From an uncultured Bacteroides sp. (GTDB taxonomy: Bacteria > Bacteroidota > Bacteroidia > Bacteroidales > Bacteroidaceae): a stretch of 64,000 nt of DNA. Each line of letters begins with the position of its first letter. Within the stretch, counting starts at the first letter, position 1. Of the stretch, positions 1-8,789 are shown piece after piece. The notes below the pieces were generated by a model. The model made no database searches. It saw only the letters and a program-made list of their open reading frames with translations, and had not been told where the DNA came from. The DNA is taken from assembly GCA_900556625.1 (NCBI GenBank), contig USPQ01000006.1, forward strand, positions 1-64,000. Reading direction: 5' to 3'. The position numbers were made by a program, and so were the translations under genes.

Positions 1-17
1 TAGCGAAGAGCACCAAA

Positions 18-1064
18 ATGGAAGAAGAAAAATACATGAGGCGTTGCATTGAGCTGGCAAAAAATGGTCTATGTAACGCTGCCCCCAACCCAATGGTAGG
101 GGCTGTCATTGTATGCGACGGACGTATTATCGGCGAAGGTTATCACATTCGTTGTGGAGAAGCGCACGCAGAAGTTAATGCGATTCGTTCCGTCAAAGAC
201 GAATCATTATTAAAACGTTCTACTATTTATGTCAGTCTGGAGCCATGTTCCCATTACGGAAAAACGCCACCTTGCGCTGACTTGATTATAGAGAAACAGA
301 TTCCACGTATTGTTATCGGTTGCCAGGACCCGTTTTCACAAGTTGCAGGAAGGGGTATCCAAAAACTAAAAGATGCAGGACGGGAAGTAATTGTAGGCGT
401 ATTAGAAAGTGAATGCAGACAGTTGATTCGTCGTTTCATCACTTTCAACACGCTTCATCGGCCTTATATTACTCTTAAATGGGCGGAATCTGCCGATCAT
501 TTTATTGACTTGGAACGAACGGACGGGCAACCTGTTGTACTCTCCTCTCCTCTGACTTCAATGCTCGTACATAAAAGAAGAGCAGAATCTGTTGCTATCA
601 TGGTAGGCAGGCGAACAGCATTACTAGACAATCCTTCTCTGACCGTACGTAACTGGTATGGACGAAATCCGATACGTGTCGTATTAGACCGTACGTTGTC
701 TCTTCCTAATGATTTGCAGCTATTTGACGGCAATGTGCCAACATTAGTCTTTACAGCAAACAAACATCCGGAAGCGAAGAATATCACATATATCACAATC
801 GACTTTAATCACAACCTATTCACTCAGATAATGGAAGAACTCTATCAACGAAAAATACAATCATTACTGGTGGAAGGAGGCAGCCAACTTTTTCAGTCAT
901 TTATAGCCAATGAGTTATGGGATGAAATATATATCGAGAAGTGCCCCAACAAGCTATATTCCGGTGTTAAAGCACCTGAAATATGCGATAAATTTAGTTA
1001 TTCGACAGAAGAACACTTCGGAAGACAGTTTTGGCATTACATTCATCAAGATAAGCTAAAATAG
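18..1064 (+). CDS. ribD: Bifunctional riboflavin biosynthesis deaminase/reductase RibD
   Basis: RibD carries out the second and third steps of riboflavin synthesis from GTP: deamination of the pyrimidine ring, then NADPH-dependent reduction of the ribosyl side chain, in the cytoplasm. The N-terminal half (about residues 1-145) is a zinc cytidine-deaminase fold with HAEVNAI (His50, Glu52) and PCSHYGKTPPC (Cys77, Cys86) as zinc ligands and proton shuttle. The C-terminal half (about 148-340) is the dihydrofolate-reductase-like domain. At 348 residues it has full family length. The ATG at 18 follows directly on the window edge, so its promoter is not visible. It is not next to other rib genes, which is common in Bacteroides. 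Confidence 0.96.
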   Translation: MEEEKYMRRCIELAKNGLCNAAPNPMVGAVIVCDGRIIGEGYHIRCGEAHAEVNAIRSVKDESLLKRSTIYVSLEPCSHYGKTPPCADLIIEKQIPRIVIGCQDPFSQVAGRGIQKLKDAGREVIVGVLESECRQLIRRFITFNTLHRPYITLKWAESADHFIDLERTDGQPVVLSSPLTSMLVHKRRAESVAIMVGRRTALLDNPSLTVRNWYGRNPIRVVLDRTLSLPNDLQLFDGNVPTLVFTANKHPEAKNITYITIDFNHNLFTQIMEELYQRKIQSLLVEGGSQLFQSFIANELWDEIYIEKCPNKLYSGVKAPEICDKFSYSTEEHFGRQFWHYIHQDKLK

Positions 1065-1082
1065 TCCTATTCAGGGAGTTTT

Positions 1083-1101
1083 ACGTCGATAAAATCGACG
1101 T
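1083..1101. terminator. Stem-loop after ribD
   Basis: ACGTCGAT at 1083-1090 pairs perfectly with ATCGACGT at 1094-1101 across a 3-nt AAA loop, 19 bases after the ribD stop. The trailing sequence is AT-rich but has no clean T-run, so termination is likely rather than certain. Confidence 0.5.
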
Positions 1102-1161
1102 TATTATCTATAATTTTATATAAAACTTGCCGGGAATGTTCTTTATCGGAAAAAATGTTTC

Positions 1162-1169
1162 TATTTTTG
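1162..1169 (+). promoter_or_regulatory. -7 promoter box (TATTTTTG) for the 1198 lipoprotein
   Basis: TATTTTTG matches the Bacteroides sigma-AB -7 consensus TAnnTTTG and lies 28 bases before the ATG at 1198. No good -33 TTTG was found at the usual 19-21 nt spacing. Confidence 0.6.
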
Positions 1170-1197
1170 CAACTTGTAAATAAACACAATCTTTCAA

Positions 1198-2691
1198 ATG
1201 AGAATAAAGTTTTTATCATTTATTGCGAGTTTTTTCATGGTGTCATTCGTTATAACGTCATGTCTTGACGATGATAACAACATCGAATATAGTCCGGACG
1301 CGACTATACATGCGTTTGAACTTGATACAACAGGCCTTGGGAAGTATAAATTCACTATTGACCAATTGAAAAGTGAAATCTATAATGAAGATTCACTTCC
1401 TGTTCATGCTGATACCATTATTGATAAAATTCTAATAACCAAATTGACTACAGCATCCGGTGTCGTGACAATGAAAGACCAAAGCGGCAAGGATTCTATC
1501 ATTAACATCGCAGATTCTATTGATCTCAGAAAGCCTATCAAACTTAAAGTATGGTCAACAGAAGCATTGGCCGGCACTTCTCCTGATCAAACAAGAGAAT
1601 ACACGATTAGTGTACGAGTACATAAGCATGATCCGGATTCATTGAGGTGGAATTATGTTGCTAAAATTAGTAATTCTGAGTCCATTAAAGAACAAAAAAC
1701 AGTCATTTTAGGAGAGAACATTCTTACTTATTCTGTAGTGGATAATGTCCTCAAAGTATATATTGCACAAAAAGGAAACGCAATGTCATGGGTCTCAAAC
1801 TCTTTGGAAAAGAATCCATTTAAGAATAGTCTTCCTTCTTCAATATTGTCATACAACAATAAATTATATGCAACAACAGCCGATAATAATGACGGTAACG
1901 TGTATGAATCTACCAATGGTATAAAATGGGAGACTTCAGGCTTATTTGAAAATGAACATGTAAATCTACTCCTAGCTCCTTTAAGTAATAAAATAACATA
2001 CATCAAGACAATAAATGAAACAAAAGTTTTTGCTTCTACTAATGAAATAACTTCCAACGCAAAAACAGACCAAGAACTTCAAGTTGTACCAGATGACTTT
2101 CCTATTGGAAACATATCTTATACAACTTATACTACAGCAACTGGTCTTGAAGGAATTATGCTCATCGGAGAACATGCTAAACAGCCAATAGCCGGAGATA
2201 TTGAAGCTATCGTTCCATGGGGATATATGGGCAGTATATGGGTTTCATTCCCACCAAATAACGAAGAGACAAGCTGCCCGGTACTACAAACCCCTACCAT
2301 TATGTATTATAACAACCAGTTCTATATCTTTGGAGAGAAATTTGAATCATTCTATACCTCAGAAGCAGGTCTTGCATGGAAAAAAGCAAATAAAAAGTTC
2401 TCTTTCCCTTATCAGGACTGGAGCGAAGCTGATTTTAAGCCAAGTAAAGAGCAACCGGAATTCAGAGGTAGAGAAACCTATTCCTCTGTATTAGACGACA
2501 AGAATGACTATATATATATTCTATTTAGCGGAGGAAGTGCTAGTTTTGAGGAAGAAGTGGAAGATGAGGAAGATGAGGAAAAAAGTAGTAAAGCTACTAA
2601 AACACATACCTACACTTATGAATCTGAAGTATGGCGCGGTCGTTTGAACCAGCTATGGTTTGACAAGGATCCGCTAAATGCCGGTAAATAA
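1198..2691 (+). CDS. Exported lipoprotein, DUF6242-like
   Basis: A 497-residue protein with a lipoprotein signal peptide: a positively charged start, a hydrophobic stretch and a lipobox ending in Cys22 (VITSC), followed by an acidic LDDDDN run that favours outer-membrane sorting in Bacteroides. The middle has repeated short segments with aromatic turns, compatible with a beta-propeller or beta-sandwich. Near the C-terminus (about residues 450-462) is an almost purely acidic Glu/Asp stretch followed by a Ser/Lys/Thr-rich segment. It resembles the Bacteroidales DUF6242 family as I remember it. Function is unknown. It has its own -7 box and ends 26 bases before uppS. Confidence 0.75.
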   Translation: MRIKFLSFIASFFMVSFVITSCLDDDNNIEYSPDATIHAFELDTTGLGKYKFTIDQLKSEIYNEDSLPVHADTIIDKILITKLTTASGVVTMKDQSGKDSIINIADSIDLRKPIKLKVWSTEALAGTSPDQTREYTISVRVHKHDPDSLRWNYVAKISNSESIKEQKTVILGENILTYSVVDNVLKVYIAQKGNAMSWVSNSLEKNPFKNSLPSSILSYNNKLYATTADNNDGNVYESTNGIKWETSGLFENEHVNLLLAPLSNKITYIKTINETKVFASTNEITSNAKTDQELQVVPDDFPIGNISYTTYTTATGLEGIMLIGEHAKQPIAGDIEAIVPWGYMGSIWVSFPPNNEETSCPVLQTPTIMYYNNQFYIFGEKFESFYTSEAGLAWKKANKKFSFPYQDWSEADFKPSKEQPEFRGRETYSSVLDDKNDYIYILFSGGSASFEEEVEDEEDEEKSSKATKTHTYTYESEVWRGRLNQLWFDKDPLNAGK

Positions 2692-2717
2692 TAAACGTAT
2701 ACGTTTAAAATAAGAAG

Positions 2718-3452
2718 ATGTCCTATATAGAGCAAATAGACAAAACTCGGATCCCCCAACACGTAGCTATTATTATGGATGGCAACGGACGGTGGGCTAA
2801 GCAACGGGGAAAAGAACGTACTTACGGTCACCACGCAGGCGCGGAAACAGTGCAGAAAATCACAGAAGACGCTGCACGGTTGGGAATTAAGTATCTGACT
2901 TTATACACCTTCTCAACCGAGAACTGGAATCGACCACAGAAAGAAGTGTCGGCTCTGATGAATCTATTGTTAGATTCTATTGAAGAGGAGACATTGATGA
3001 AGAATAATCTCCGCTTTCAAGTCATCGGTGATTTCATGAAATTACCTGCTGATGTGCAAGCTAGTCTGAAAGCATGCATAGAACATACAGTTCATAATAC
3101 AGGTATGTGTCTGGTGTTAGCTCTTAGTTATTCTTCCCGTTGGGAGATAACTGAAGCAGCCCGACAAATAGCAGCACAAGTTAAAGCAGGAGAAATATCT
3201 CCTGAACAAATAACAGATGAGTACATATCCTCTCACCTATCAACAAACTTCATGCCTGATCCGGATCTGTTGATCCGCACGGGGGGAGAAATCCGGTTAA
3301 GCAACTATATGTTATGGCAATGTGCTTATTCGGAACTTTATTTTTGTGATACCTTTTGGCCGGATTTTGACAACGAAGAACTCTATAAAGCTATCTGCGA
3401 ATATCAACAAAGAGAACGCAGGTTCGGCAAAACCAGTGAACAAATCAGCTAA
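2718..3452 (+). CDS. uppS: Isoprenyl (undecaprenyl diphosphate) synthase
   Basis: A cis-prenyltransferase that condenses isopentenyl diphosphate onto farnesyl diphosphate to make the C55 lipid carrier for peptidoglycan and surface glycans. The signature [14 protein letters not shown] (catalytic Asp21) opens the protein, and the C-terminal motif [15 protein letters not shown] carries the conserved Arg and Glu of the substrate and magnesium site. The 244-residue length is normal. It lies 30 bases upstream of bamA, an envelope-biogenesis pairing common in Bacteroidetes. Confidence 0.97.
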   Translation: MSYIEQIDKTRIPQHVAIIMDGNGRWAKQRGKERTYGHHAGAETVQKITEDAARLGIKYLTLYTFSTENWNRPQKEVSALMNLLLDSIEEETLMKNNLRFQVIGDFMKLPADVQASLKACIEHTVHNTGMCLVLALSYSSRWEITEAARQIAAQVKAGEISPEQITDEYISSHLSTNFMPDPDLLIRTGGEIRLSNYMLWQCAYSELYFCDTFWPDFDNEELYKAICEYQQRERRFGKTSEQIS

Positions 3453-3482
3453 CATTATTCGAAACATCAAATTATAACATAA

Positions 3483-6137
3483 ATGCATTATCGTATTTCC
3501 TTTATATTCGTAACGTTTATCTGTCTGTTCTGTTTTGTAACAACAGGCATTGCGCAAGAAGCCAACACTGATGAAGACTCGAAACCTGTCATCTTATACT
3601 CCGGTACACCGAAACAGTATGAGATAGCGGATATCAAAGTCGAAGGCGTGAAGAATTATGAAGACTATGTATTGATTGGAATATCCGGATTATCGGTAGG
3701 ACAAACAATTACTGTGCCGGGTGATGAAATCACTGGAGCAATCAAACGCTACTGGCGTCATGGTTTATTCTCCAACGTACAAATTACAGCCGAAAAAATA
3801 GAGGGTAACAAGATCTGGTTAAAAATCAGTCTAACGCAGCGTCCCCGTATCTCTGAGGTACGTTATCACGGCGTTAAGAAGTCGGAACGCACCGATTTGG
3901 AAGGTAAGCTGGGAATGGTAAAAGGTATGCAGATCACTCCGAATACCGTAGACCGCGCAAAGACACTTATCAAACGATATTTTGATGACAAAGGATTTAA
4001 AAATGCCGAAGTGATCATTTCACAAAAAGATGATCCTTCCAGCGAGAACCAGGTTCTTGTAGATATCGATATCGACAAGAAGGAAAAAGTAAAAGTCCAC
4101 GAGATACAAATCGTTGGAAATACAGCTATCAAAGCTTCCAAGTTGAAACGAGTAATGAAGAAAACCAATGAAAAAGGTAAACTTCGTAACTTGTTCCGTA
4201 CTAAAAAATTCGTACCGGAAAACTATGAAGCGGATAAACAGCTTATCATCGACAAATATAATGAATTAGGCTACCGTGATGCAATGATTGTAAAGGACAG
4301 CATATCACAGTATGACGAAAAAACAGTTAACGTCTTTCTGGATATAGATGAAGGTCAGAAATATTATCTCCGTAACGTTGCATGGGTAGGTAATACGCTC
4401 TATCCGTCGGAACAATTAAACTACCTGCTTCGCATGAAGAAGGGTGACGTTTACAACCAAAAGTTACTGAACGAGCGTATTTCCACAGACGATGACGCTA
4501 TCGGCAACTTATACTATAACAACGGTTACCTATTCTATAATCTCGATCCGGTCGAGGTAAATATTGTAGGTGACTCTATCGACCTCGAAATGAGAATCTA
4601 TGAAGGCCGCCAGGCTACTATTAATAAAATCAATATTAGTGGTAACGACCGTTTGTATGAAAACGTAGTCCGTCGTGAGCTTCGTATCCGTCCGGGACAA
4701 TTGTTCAGCAAAGAAGACTTGATGCGTTCTTTACGTGAGATTCAGCAAATGGGACACTTTGACCCGGAAAAACTGCAACCGGATATCCAACCGGACCCTA
4801 TGAACGGAACCGTTGACATAGGTTTGCCTTTGACTTCTAAAGCCAATGACCAGGTAGAATTCTCTGCCGGTTGGGGACAGACTGGTATCATTGGTAAACT
4901 GAGTTTGAAGTTCACCAACTTCTCCATAGCCAATCTGCTGCATCCGGGGGAAAATTATCGCGGTATCCTGCCACAGGGTGACGGACAGACATTGACTATC
5001 AGCGGACAGACAAATGCTAAGTATTATCAATCGTATAGTATCTCATTCTTCGATCCTTGGTTTGGTGGTAAACGTCCGAACTCATTCTCCGTATCCGCCT
5101 TCTTCTCTGTACAAACGGATATCAGTAGCCGTTACTACAATTCCAGCTACTTTAACAACTACTACAACAGTATGTATAGCGGTTATGGTGGTTATGGCAT
5201 GTACAATTATGGCAACTACAATAACTACGAGAACTACTATGACCCGGACAAGTCTATCAAAATGTGGGGACTTTCCGTTGGTTGGGGTAAACGTCTTAAA
5301 TGGCCCGATGACTACTTCACCCTTTCTGCAGAGTTGGCTTATCAACGCTACAACCTGAAAGACTGGCAGTACTTCCCGGTAACTAACGGTAAGTGTAATG
5401 ATTTGAGCATTTCATTGACGTTGGCACGTAACTCTATTGACAACCCGATCTTCCCGCGCTCCGGTTCGGATTTCTCATTATCAGTACAGTTCACTCCGCC
5501 GTATTCAGCTTTCGATGGCAAGGATTATAAAGGTTACTACTCTAACCCTAAAACAGGTAGTATCACCCAAGACAATATGAACAAACTTCATAAATGGGTA
5601 GAATACCACAAATGGAAATTTAAAGGTAAAACATATACCCCGTTAATGGACCCTATTGCTCATCCGAAGTGTCTGGTATTGATGACACGTACAGAATTCG
5701 GTTTGTTGGGTCATTACAATGAATACAAGAAATCACCATTCGGTACATTTGATGTCGGTGGTGATGGTATGACCGGTTACTCAAGCTACGCAACAGAAAG
5801 TATCGCATTGCGTGGTTATGAAAATAGCTCATTGACACCATACGGTTCCGAAGGTTATGCTTACACACGTCTCGGAATTGAATTAAGATATCCGTTAATG
5901 CTGGAAACAAGTACCAACATTTATGTGTTAGGTTTCTTGGAAGCTGGTAACGCTTGGAATGATATCAAGAAATTCAATCCGTTCGACTTGAAACGTTCTG
6001 CCGGAGTTGGTGTGCGTATCTTCCTGCCGATGATTGGTATGATGGGTATTGACTGGGGTTACGGTTTCGACCAAGTATTAGGTTCTAAACAATATGGAGG
6101 AAGCCAATTCCACTTTATCTTAGGACAAGAATTCTAA
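3483..6137 (+). CDS. bamA: Outer membrane protein assembly factor BamA
   Basis: The essential Omp85 protein that folds and inserts beta-barrel proteins into the outer membrane. It has an N-terminal signal peptide ending near TTGIAQ, then about five POTRA repeats (roughly residues 45-440; for example KVKVHEIQIVGN and ATINKINISGN), and a C-terminal 16-strand barrel (about 455-884) ending in the aromatic FHFILGQEF. At 884 residues it is a usual Bacteroides length. A Tyr/Gly/Asn-rich insertion at about residues 549-587 probably forms a surface loop. It is followed by two Skp-like chaperone genes, which matches its role. Confidence 0.97.
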   Translation: MHYRISFIFVTFICLFCFVTTGIAQEANTDEDSKPVILYSGTPKQYEIADIKVEGVKNYEDYVLIGISGLSVGQTITVPGDEITGAIKRYWRHGLFSNVQITAEKIEGNKIWLKISLTQRPRISEVRYHGVKKSERTDLEGKLGMVKGMQITPNTVDRAKTLIKRYFDDKGFKNAEVIISQKDDPSSENQVLVDIDIDKKEKVKVHEIQIVGNTAIKASKLKRVMKKTNEKGKLRNLFRTKKFVPENYEADKQLIIDKYNELGYRDAMIVKDSISQYDEKTVNVFLDIDEGQKYYLRNVAWVGNTLYPSEQLNYLLRMKKGDVYNQKLLNERISTDDDAIGNLYYNNGYLFYNLDPVEVNIVGDSIDLEMRIYEGRQATINKINISGNDRLYENVVRRELRIRPGQLFSKEDLMRSLREIQQMGHFDPEKLQPDIQPDPMNGTVDIGLPLTSKANDQVEFSAGWGQTGIIGKLSLKFTNFSIANLLHPGENYRGILPQGDGQTLTISGQTNAKYYQSYSISFFDPWFGGKRPNSFSVSAFFSVQTDISSRYYNSSYFNNYYNSMYSGYGGYGMYNYGNYNNYENYYDPDKSIKMWGLSVGWGKRLKWPDDYFTLSAELAYQRYNLKDWQYFPVTNGKCNDLSISLTLARNSIDNPIFPRSGSDFSLSVQFTPPYSAFDGKDYKGYYSNPKTGSITQDNMNKLHKWVEYHKWKFKGKTYTPLMDPIAHPKCLVLMTRTEFGLLGHYNEYKKSPFGTFDVGGDGMTGYSSYATESIALRGYENSSLTPYGSEGYAYTRLGIELRYPLMLETSTNIYVLGFLEAGNAWNDIKKFNPFDLKRSAGVGVRIFLPMIGMMGIDWGYGFDQVLGSKQYGGSQFHFILGQEF

Positions 6138-6163
6138 AATGTATCACCAAAAAACTAAACGTC

Positions 6164-6679
6164 ATGAGAAAGTCTGTTCTATTTATCACTCTGCTGTTTG
6201 CCATTAGTATGGCAGCTAACGCACAGAAATTTGCATTGATCGATACGGAATATATTATGAAGAATATTCCGGCTGCTCAAAGCGCTAATGAACAAATGCA
6301 AGAAGCTACGAAGAAATATCAGGCTGAAGTAGAAGTCTTGGCAAAAGAGGCACAGAAAATGTTTCAGGACTACCAAGCGAAATCGTCAACTCTTTCTGCT
6401 GCACAAAAAACAAAGAAAGAGGATGAAATCGTAGCCAAAGAGAAGGCTGCCGCTGAACTAAAACGTACTTATTTTGGTCCGGAGGGTGAATTGGCAAAGA
6501 TGAGAAACAAGCTGATTACTCCGATTCAAGATGAAATTTATGAAGCAGTAAAGGCTGTATCTCAACAACATGGATACGACATGGTAGTCGATAGAGCCTC
6601 TGCCGCAGGCATAATTTTTGCAAATCCGCGCATTGATATCAGCGATGAAATATTAAGAAGATTAGGATATTCAAATTAA
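6164..6679 (+). CDS. OmpH/Skp-family periplasmic chaperone (first copy)
   Basis: A 171-residue Skp-like protein with a signal peptide cleaved after AANA, followed by KFALIDTEYIMKNIP, the typical start of the OmpH family. A long charged helical segment (about residues 45-115) should form the coiled-coil tentacles that hold unfolded outer membrane proteins in the periplasm. It begins 26 bases after bamA and is probably co-transcribed with it. A second, diverged Skp gene follows; the two share fold and motif rather than close sequence. Confidence 0.92.
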   Translation: MRKSVLFITLLFAISMAANAQKFALIDTEYIMKNIPAAQSANEQMQEATKKYQAEVEVLAKEAQKMFQDYQAKSSTLSAAQKTKKEDEIVAKEKAAAELKRTYFGPEGELAKMRNKLITPIQDEIYEAVKAVSQQHGYDMVVDRASAAGIIFANPRIDISDEILRRLGYSN

Positions 6680-6684
6680 TTTCA

Positions 6685-6692
6685 TACATTTG
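6685..6692 (+). promoter_or_regulatory. -7 promoter box (TACATTTG) for the second skp gene
   Basis: TACATTTG matches TAnnTTTG and lies 44 bases upstream of the ATG at 6736, so the second Skp gene may have its own promoter in addition to read-through from bamA. Confidence 0.6.
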
Positions 6693-6735
6693 CAACTGGA
6701 AATAACTAAAAATCATTCAAATAAATTATAGAACT

Positions 6736-7251
6736 ATGCTAAAAAAAATCGCACTTGTAATGTTGCTTGCACTCCCAATGGGTGTATTTGCACAGAACTT
6801 AAAATTCGGTCATATTAACGCACAGGAAATTATCACTGTGATGCCGGAATTCACAAAGGCTCAAAATGACATTCAGAATTTAGAAAAACAACTTACTGCT
6901 GAACTTCAAAGAACCCAAGAAGAATTCAACAAGAAATATCAGGAATTCCAGCAAGCTATCGCTAAGGATTCTCTTCCGGCTAATATCGCTGAAAGAAGAC
7001 AGAAAGAGTTGCAGGATATGATGCAAAGACAAGAACAGTTCCAGCAAGATGCTCAGCAACAAATGGCAAAGGCACAAAATGATGCAATGGCTCCTATTTA
7101 CAAAAAATTAGATGACGCTATCAAGGCAGTTGGTGCCGCTGAAGGAGTAATTTACATCTTCGACCTTGCAAGAACTCCAATACCTTATGTTAATGAGACA
7201 TTAAGCATCAACCTGACTAACAAGGTAAAAGCTAATCTCGGTATTAAATAA
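6736..7251 (+). CDS. OmpH/Skp-family periplasmic chaperone (second copy)
   Basis: A 171-residue Skp-like protein, the same length as its upstream neighbour. The signal peptide ends at GVFAQ and is followed by LKFGHINAQEIITVMPE, the family's first beta-strand. The central region (about residues 45-115) is rich in Gln, Glu and Lys and predicted coiled coil. Role: periplasmic holdase for outer membrane proteins handed to BamA. It is followed by a strong intrinsic terminator, closing the uppS-bamA-skp-skp unit. Confidence 0.92.
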   Translation: MLKKIALVMLLALPMGVFAQNLKFGHINAQEIITVMPEFTKAQNDIQNLEKQLTAELQRTQEEFNKKYQEFQQAIAKDSLPANIAERRQKELQDMMQRQEQFQQDAQQQMAKAQNDAMAPIYKKLDDAIKAVGAAEGVIYIFDLARTPIPYVNETLSINLTNKVKANLGIK

Positions 7252-7272
7252 GCAATAAGAGTAAGAAATTCT

Positions 7273-7321
7273 AAAAGGGAAAGGGAAAAGAAGCACAGAC
7301 TTCTTTCTCTTTCCCTTTTTT
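7273..7321 (+). terminator. Intrinsic terminator after the bamA-skp unit
   Basis: AAAAGGGAAAG (7273-7283) pairs with CTTTCCCTTTT (7309-7319), with further GGGAAAAGAAG/CTTCTTTCT pairing inside, and ends in a run of T. It separates the bamA unit from murI. Confidence 0.85.
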
Positions 7322-7326
7322 TCATG

Positions 7327-7334
7327 TACATTTG
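7327..7334 (+). promoter_or_regulatory. -7 promoter box (TACATTTG) for murI
   Basis: TACATTTG fits the Bacteroides -7 consensus. It overlaps the first codons of the longest possible murI frame (ATG at 7324), which shows that the true start is the later ATG at 7357. Confidence 0.75.
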
Positions 7335-7356
7335 CGTATATAAATTCTCATCCGTT

Positions 7357-8199
7357 ATGAAACAACAGTTACCCTATACACCCGGACCGATCGGAGTATT
7401 TGACTCCGGATACGGCGGACTGACTATTCTCAATAAGATAAGAGAGATATTACCTGAATATGACTATATTTATCTGGGAGATAATGCCCGTACACCCTAC
7501 GGAACACGTTCTTTTGAAATCGTATACGAATTCACTCTACAAGCAGTCAACAAGTTATTTGAATTGGGCTGCCATCTTGTTATATTAGCTTGCAACACAG
7601 CCTCTGCCAAAGCATTGCGTAGTATACAGATGAACAATCTACCGAAGATAGATCCGGAACGTCGTGTACTCGGAGTAATCCGTCCCACGGTAGAGTGCAT
7701 AGGGAATATAACACAAAGCCGACATATCGGAATATTAGCGACAGCAGGTACAATCAAATCAGAGTCTTACCCGCTGGAAGTTCATAAACTATACCCCGAT
7801 ATTCAAGTAAACGGAGTTGCCTGTCCGATGTGGGTACCATTAGTAGAAAATAATGAAGCACAGAATGAAGGAGCAGATTATTTCATCCGGAAATATATAA
7901 ATCAGTTATTGCAAAAAGACTCACAGATTGACACTGTGATTCTGGGTTGTACACATTACCCTCTGCTACTTCCGAAAATTCAGCAATATATTCCGGATAA
8001 TATCCGCGTGATCGCACAAGGTGAATATGTCGCCGAAAGCTTAAAAGATTATTTGTGCAGACACCCGGAAATGGATATTAAATGTACTAAAAATAACAGT
8101 TGTTTGTTTTATACAACAGAAGCGGAAGATAAGTTCATCGAGTCAGCCTCGACTTTCCTAAACCAACAGATTAATGTAAAACGAATCACGCTCGAATAA
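7357..8199 (+). CDS. murI: Glutamate racemase
   Basis: MurI converts L-glutamate to D-glutamate for peptidoglycan. The two catalytic cysteines are seen in LACNTASA (Cys79) and LGCTHYPLL (Cys198), with the N-terminal GVFDSGYGGL (Asp16) motif. The protein is 280 residues from the ATG at 7357. An in-frame ATG at 7324 is rejected because the -7 promoter box lies inside that stretch. It is monocistronic as far as can be seen, between a terminator and the promoter of the next small gene. Confidence 0.96.
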   Translation: MKQQLPYTPGPIGVFDSGYGGLTILNKIREILPEYDYIYLGDNARTPYGTRSFEIVYEFTLQAVNKLFELGCHLVILACNTASAKALRSIQMNNLPKIDPERRVLGVIRPTVECIGNITQSRHIGILATAGTIKSESYPLEVHKLYPDIQVNGVACPMWVPLVENNEAQNEGADYFIRKYINQLLQKDSQIDTVILGCTHYPLLLPKIQQYIPDNIRVIAQGEYVAESLKDYLCRHPEMDIKCTKNNSCLFYTTEAEDKFIESASTFLNQQINVKRITLE

Positions 8200-8238
8200 A
8201 ATTCTGGAAAAGAATAACTATTTATTGCCATTTCTTGT

Positions 8239-8246
8239 TATATTTG
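8239..8246 (+). promoter_or_regulatory. -7 promoter box (TATATTTG) for the DUF2007 gene
   Basis: TATATTTG at 8239-8246 matches TAnnTTTG, 30 bases upstream of the ATG at 8276. Confidence 0.65.
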
Positions 8247-8275
8247 TAAACAACAACCCTTAATACCATAAGATC

Positions 8276-8509
8276 ATGAAAGAAGAAGATTACAGCAAGT
8301 CGATAGAAGTATTCTCCGGCTCTCCGTGGGAGGCAGAAATCATCAAGGGATTATTAGAAAGCAATGACATTCGCTGCGTTATCAAAGATGGAATTATGGG
8401 TACATTGGCACCCTATATTGCTCCGGCAGTCTCTGTCCTTGTCACTGAAGACGAATACGAATCCGCTACCGAACTAATCAGAAGTCGAGCAGAAAAAGAT
8501 AACGACTAA
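8276..8509 (+). CDS. DUF2007-family small protein (putative signal-transducing)
   Basis: A 77-residue cytoplasmic protein. The pattern VFSGSPWEAEIIKGLLES followed by a short beta/alpha unit and VLVTEDEYESATELI is that of DUF2007, a GlnB-like ferredoxin-fold domain annotated as putative signal transducing protein. No enzymatic residues are evident. It has its own promoter. Its stop codon overlaps by four bases the stop of a possible small gene on the other strand. Confidence 0.8.
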   Translation: MKEEDYSKSIEVFSGSPWEAEIIKGLLESNDIRCVIKDGIMGTLAPYIAPAVSVLVTEDEYESATELIRSRAEKDND

Positions 8510-8676
8510 TACACTTCAGGCCTTCTCTGATATTCTCCAGTGAATTGGCCTAGGAGGACCGTATGTATATTTTCACCTCCCGTACCCAAATTGACACAGG
8601 GAGTAATATTGATGTGTGCACTTTCAAATATGATGAAGGAAGTCATCTGTTCTACTTGTAGATTCGTATATTTCAT
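8506..8676 (-). CDS. Possible small protein (56 residues), unknown
   Basis: An uninterrupted ATG-to-TAG frame of 57 codons fills most of the gap between the DUF2007 gene and proB, on the opposite strand. The predicted protein begins MKYTNLQVEQMTSFIIFESA and contains VNLGTGGENIHTVLLGQF. It has no signal peptide or membrane segment. The frame ends exactly at the convergent stop of its neighbour. A weak -7-like TATCTTAG (minus strand, 8702-8709) lies 26 bases before the ATG. I do not recognise the family. It may be a real short gene or chance; the near-complete filling of the gap favours a gene. Confidence 0.4.
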   Translation of the reverse strand: MKYTNLQVEQMTSFIIFESAHINITPCVNLGTGGENIHTVLLGQFTGEYQRRPEVY

Positions 8677-8751
8677 TATTTACTTTTTCTCTATCAGGAT
8701 GCTAAGATAATTCTTTTCAGCCCGTTTTGGTAACATATCGATAAAAAGTTC

Positions 8752-8759
8752 TATATTTG
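8752..8759 (+). promoter_or_regulatory. -7 promoter box (TATATTTG) for proB
   Basis: TATATTTG fits TAnnTTTG. It covers the TTG (8757) that opens the longest proB frame, so translation must start at the ATG at 8790, 30 bases downstream. Confidence 0.75.
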
Positions 8760-8789
8760 TACTTTCAAATCGTCAGTAAATTAGCAAAA

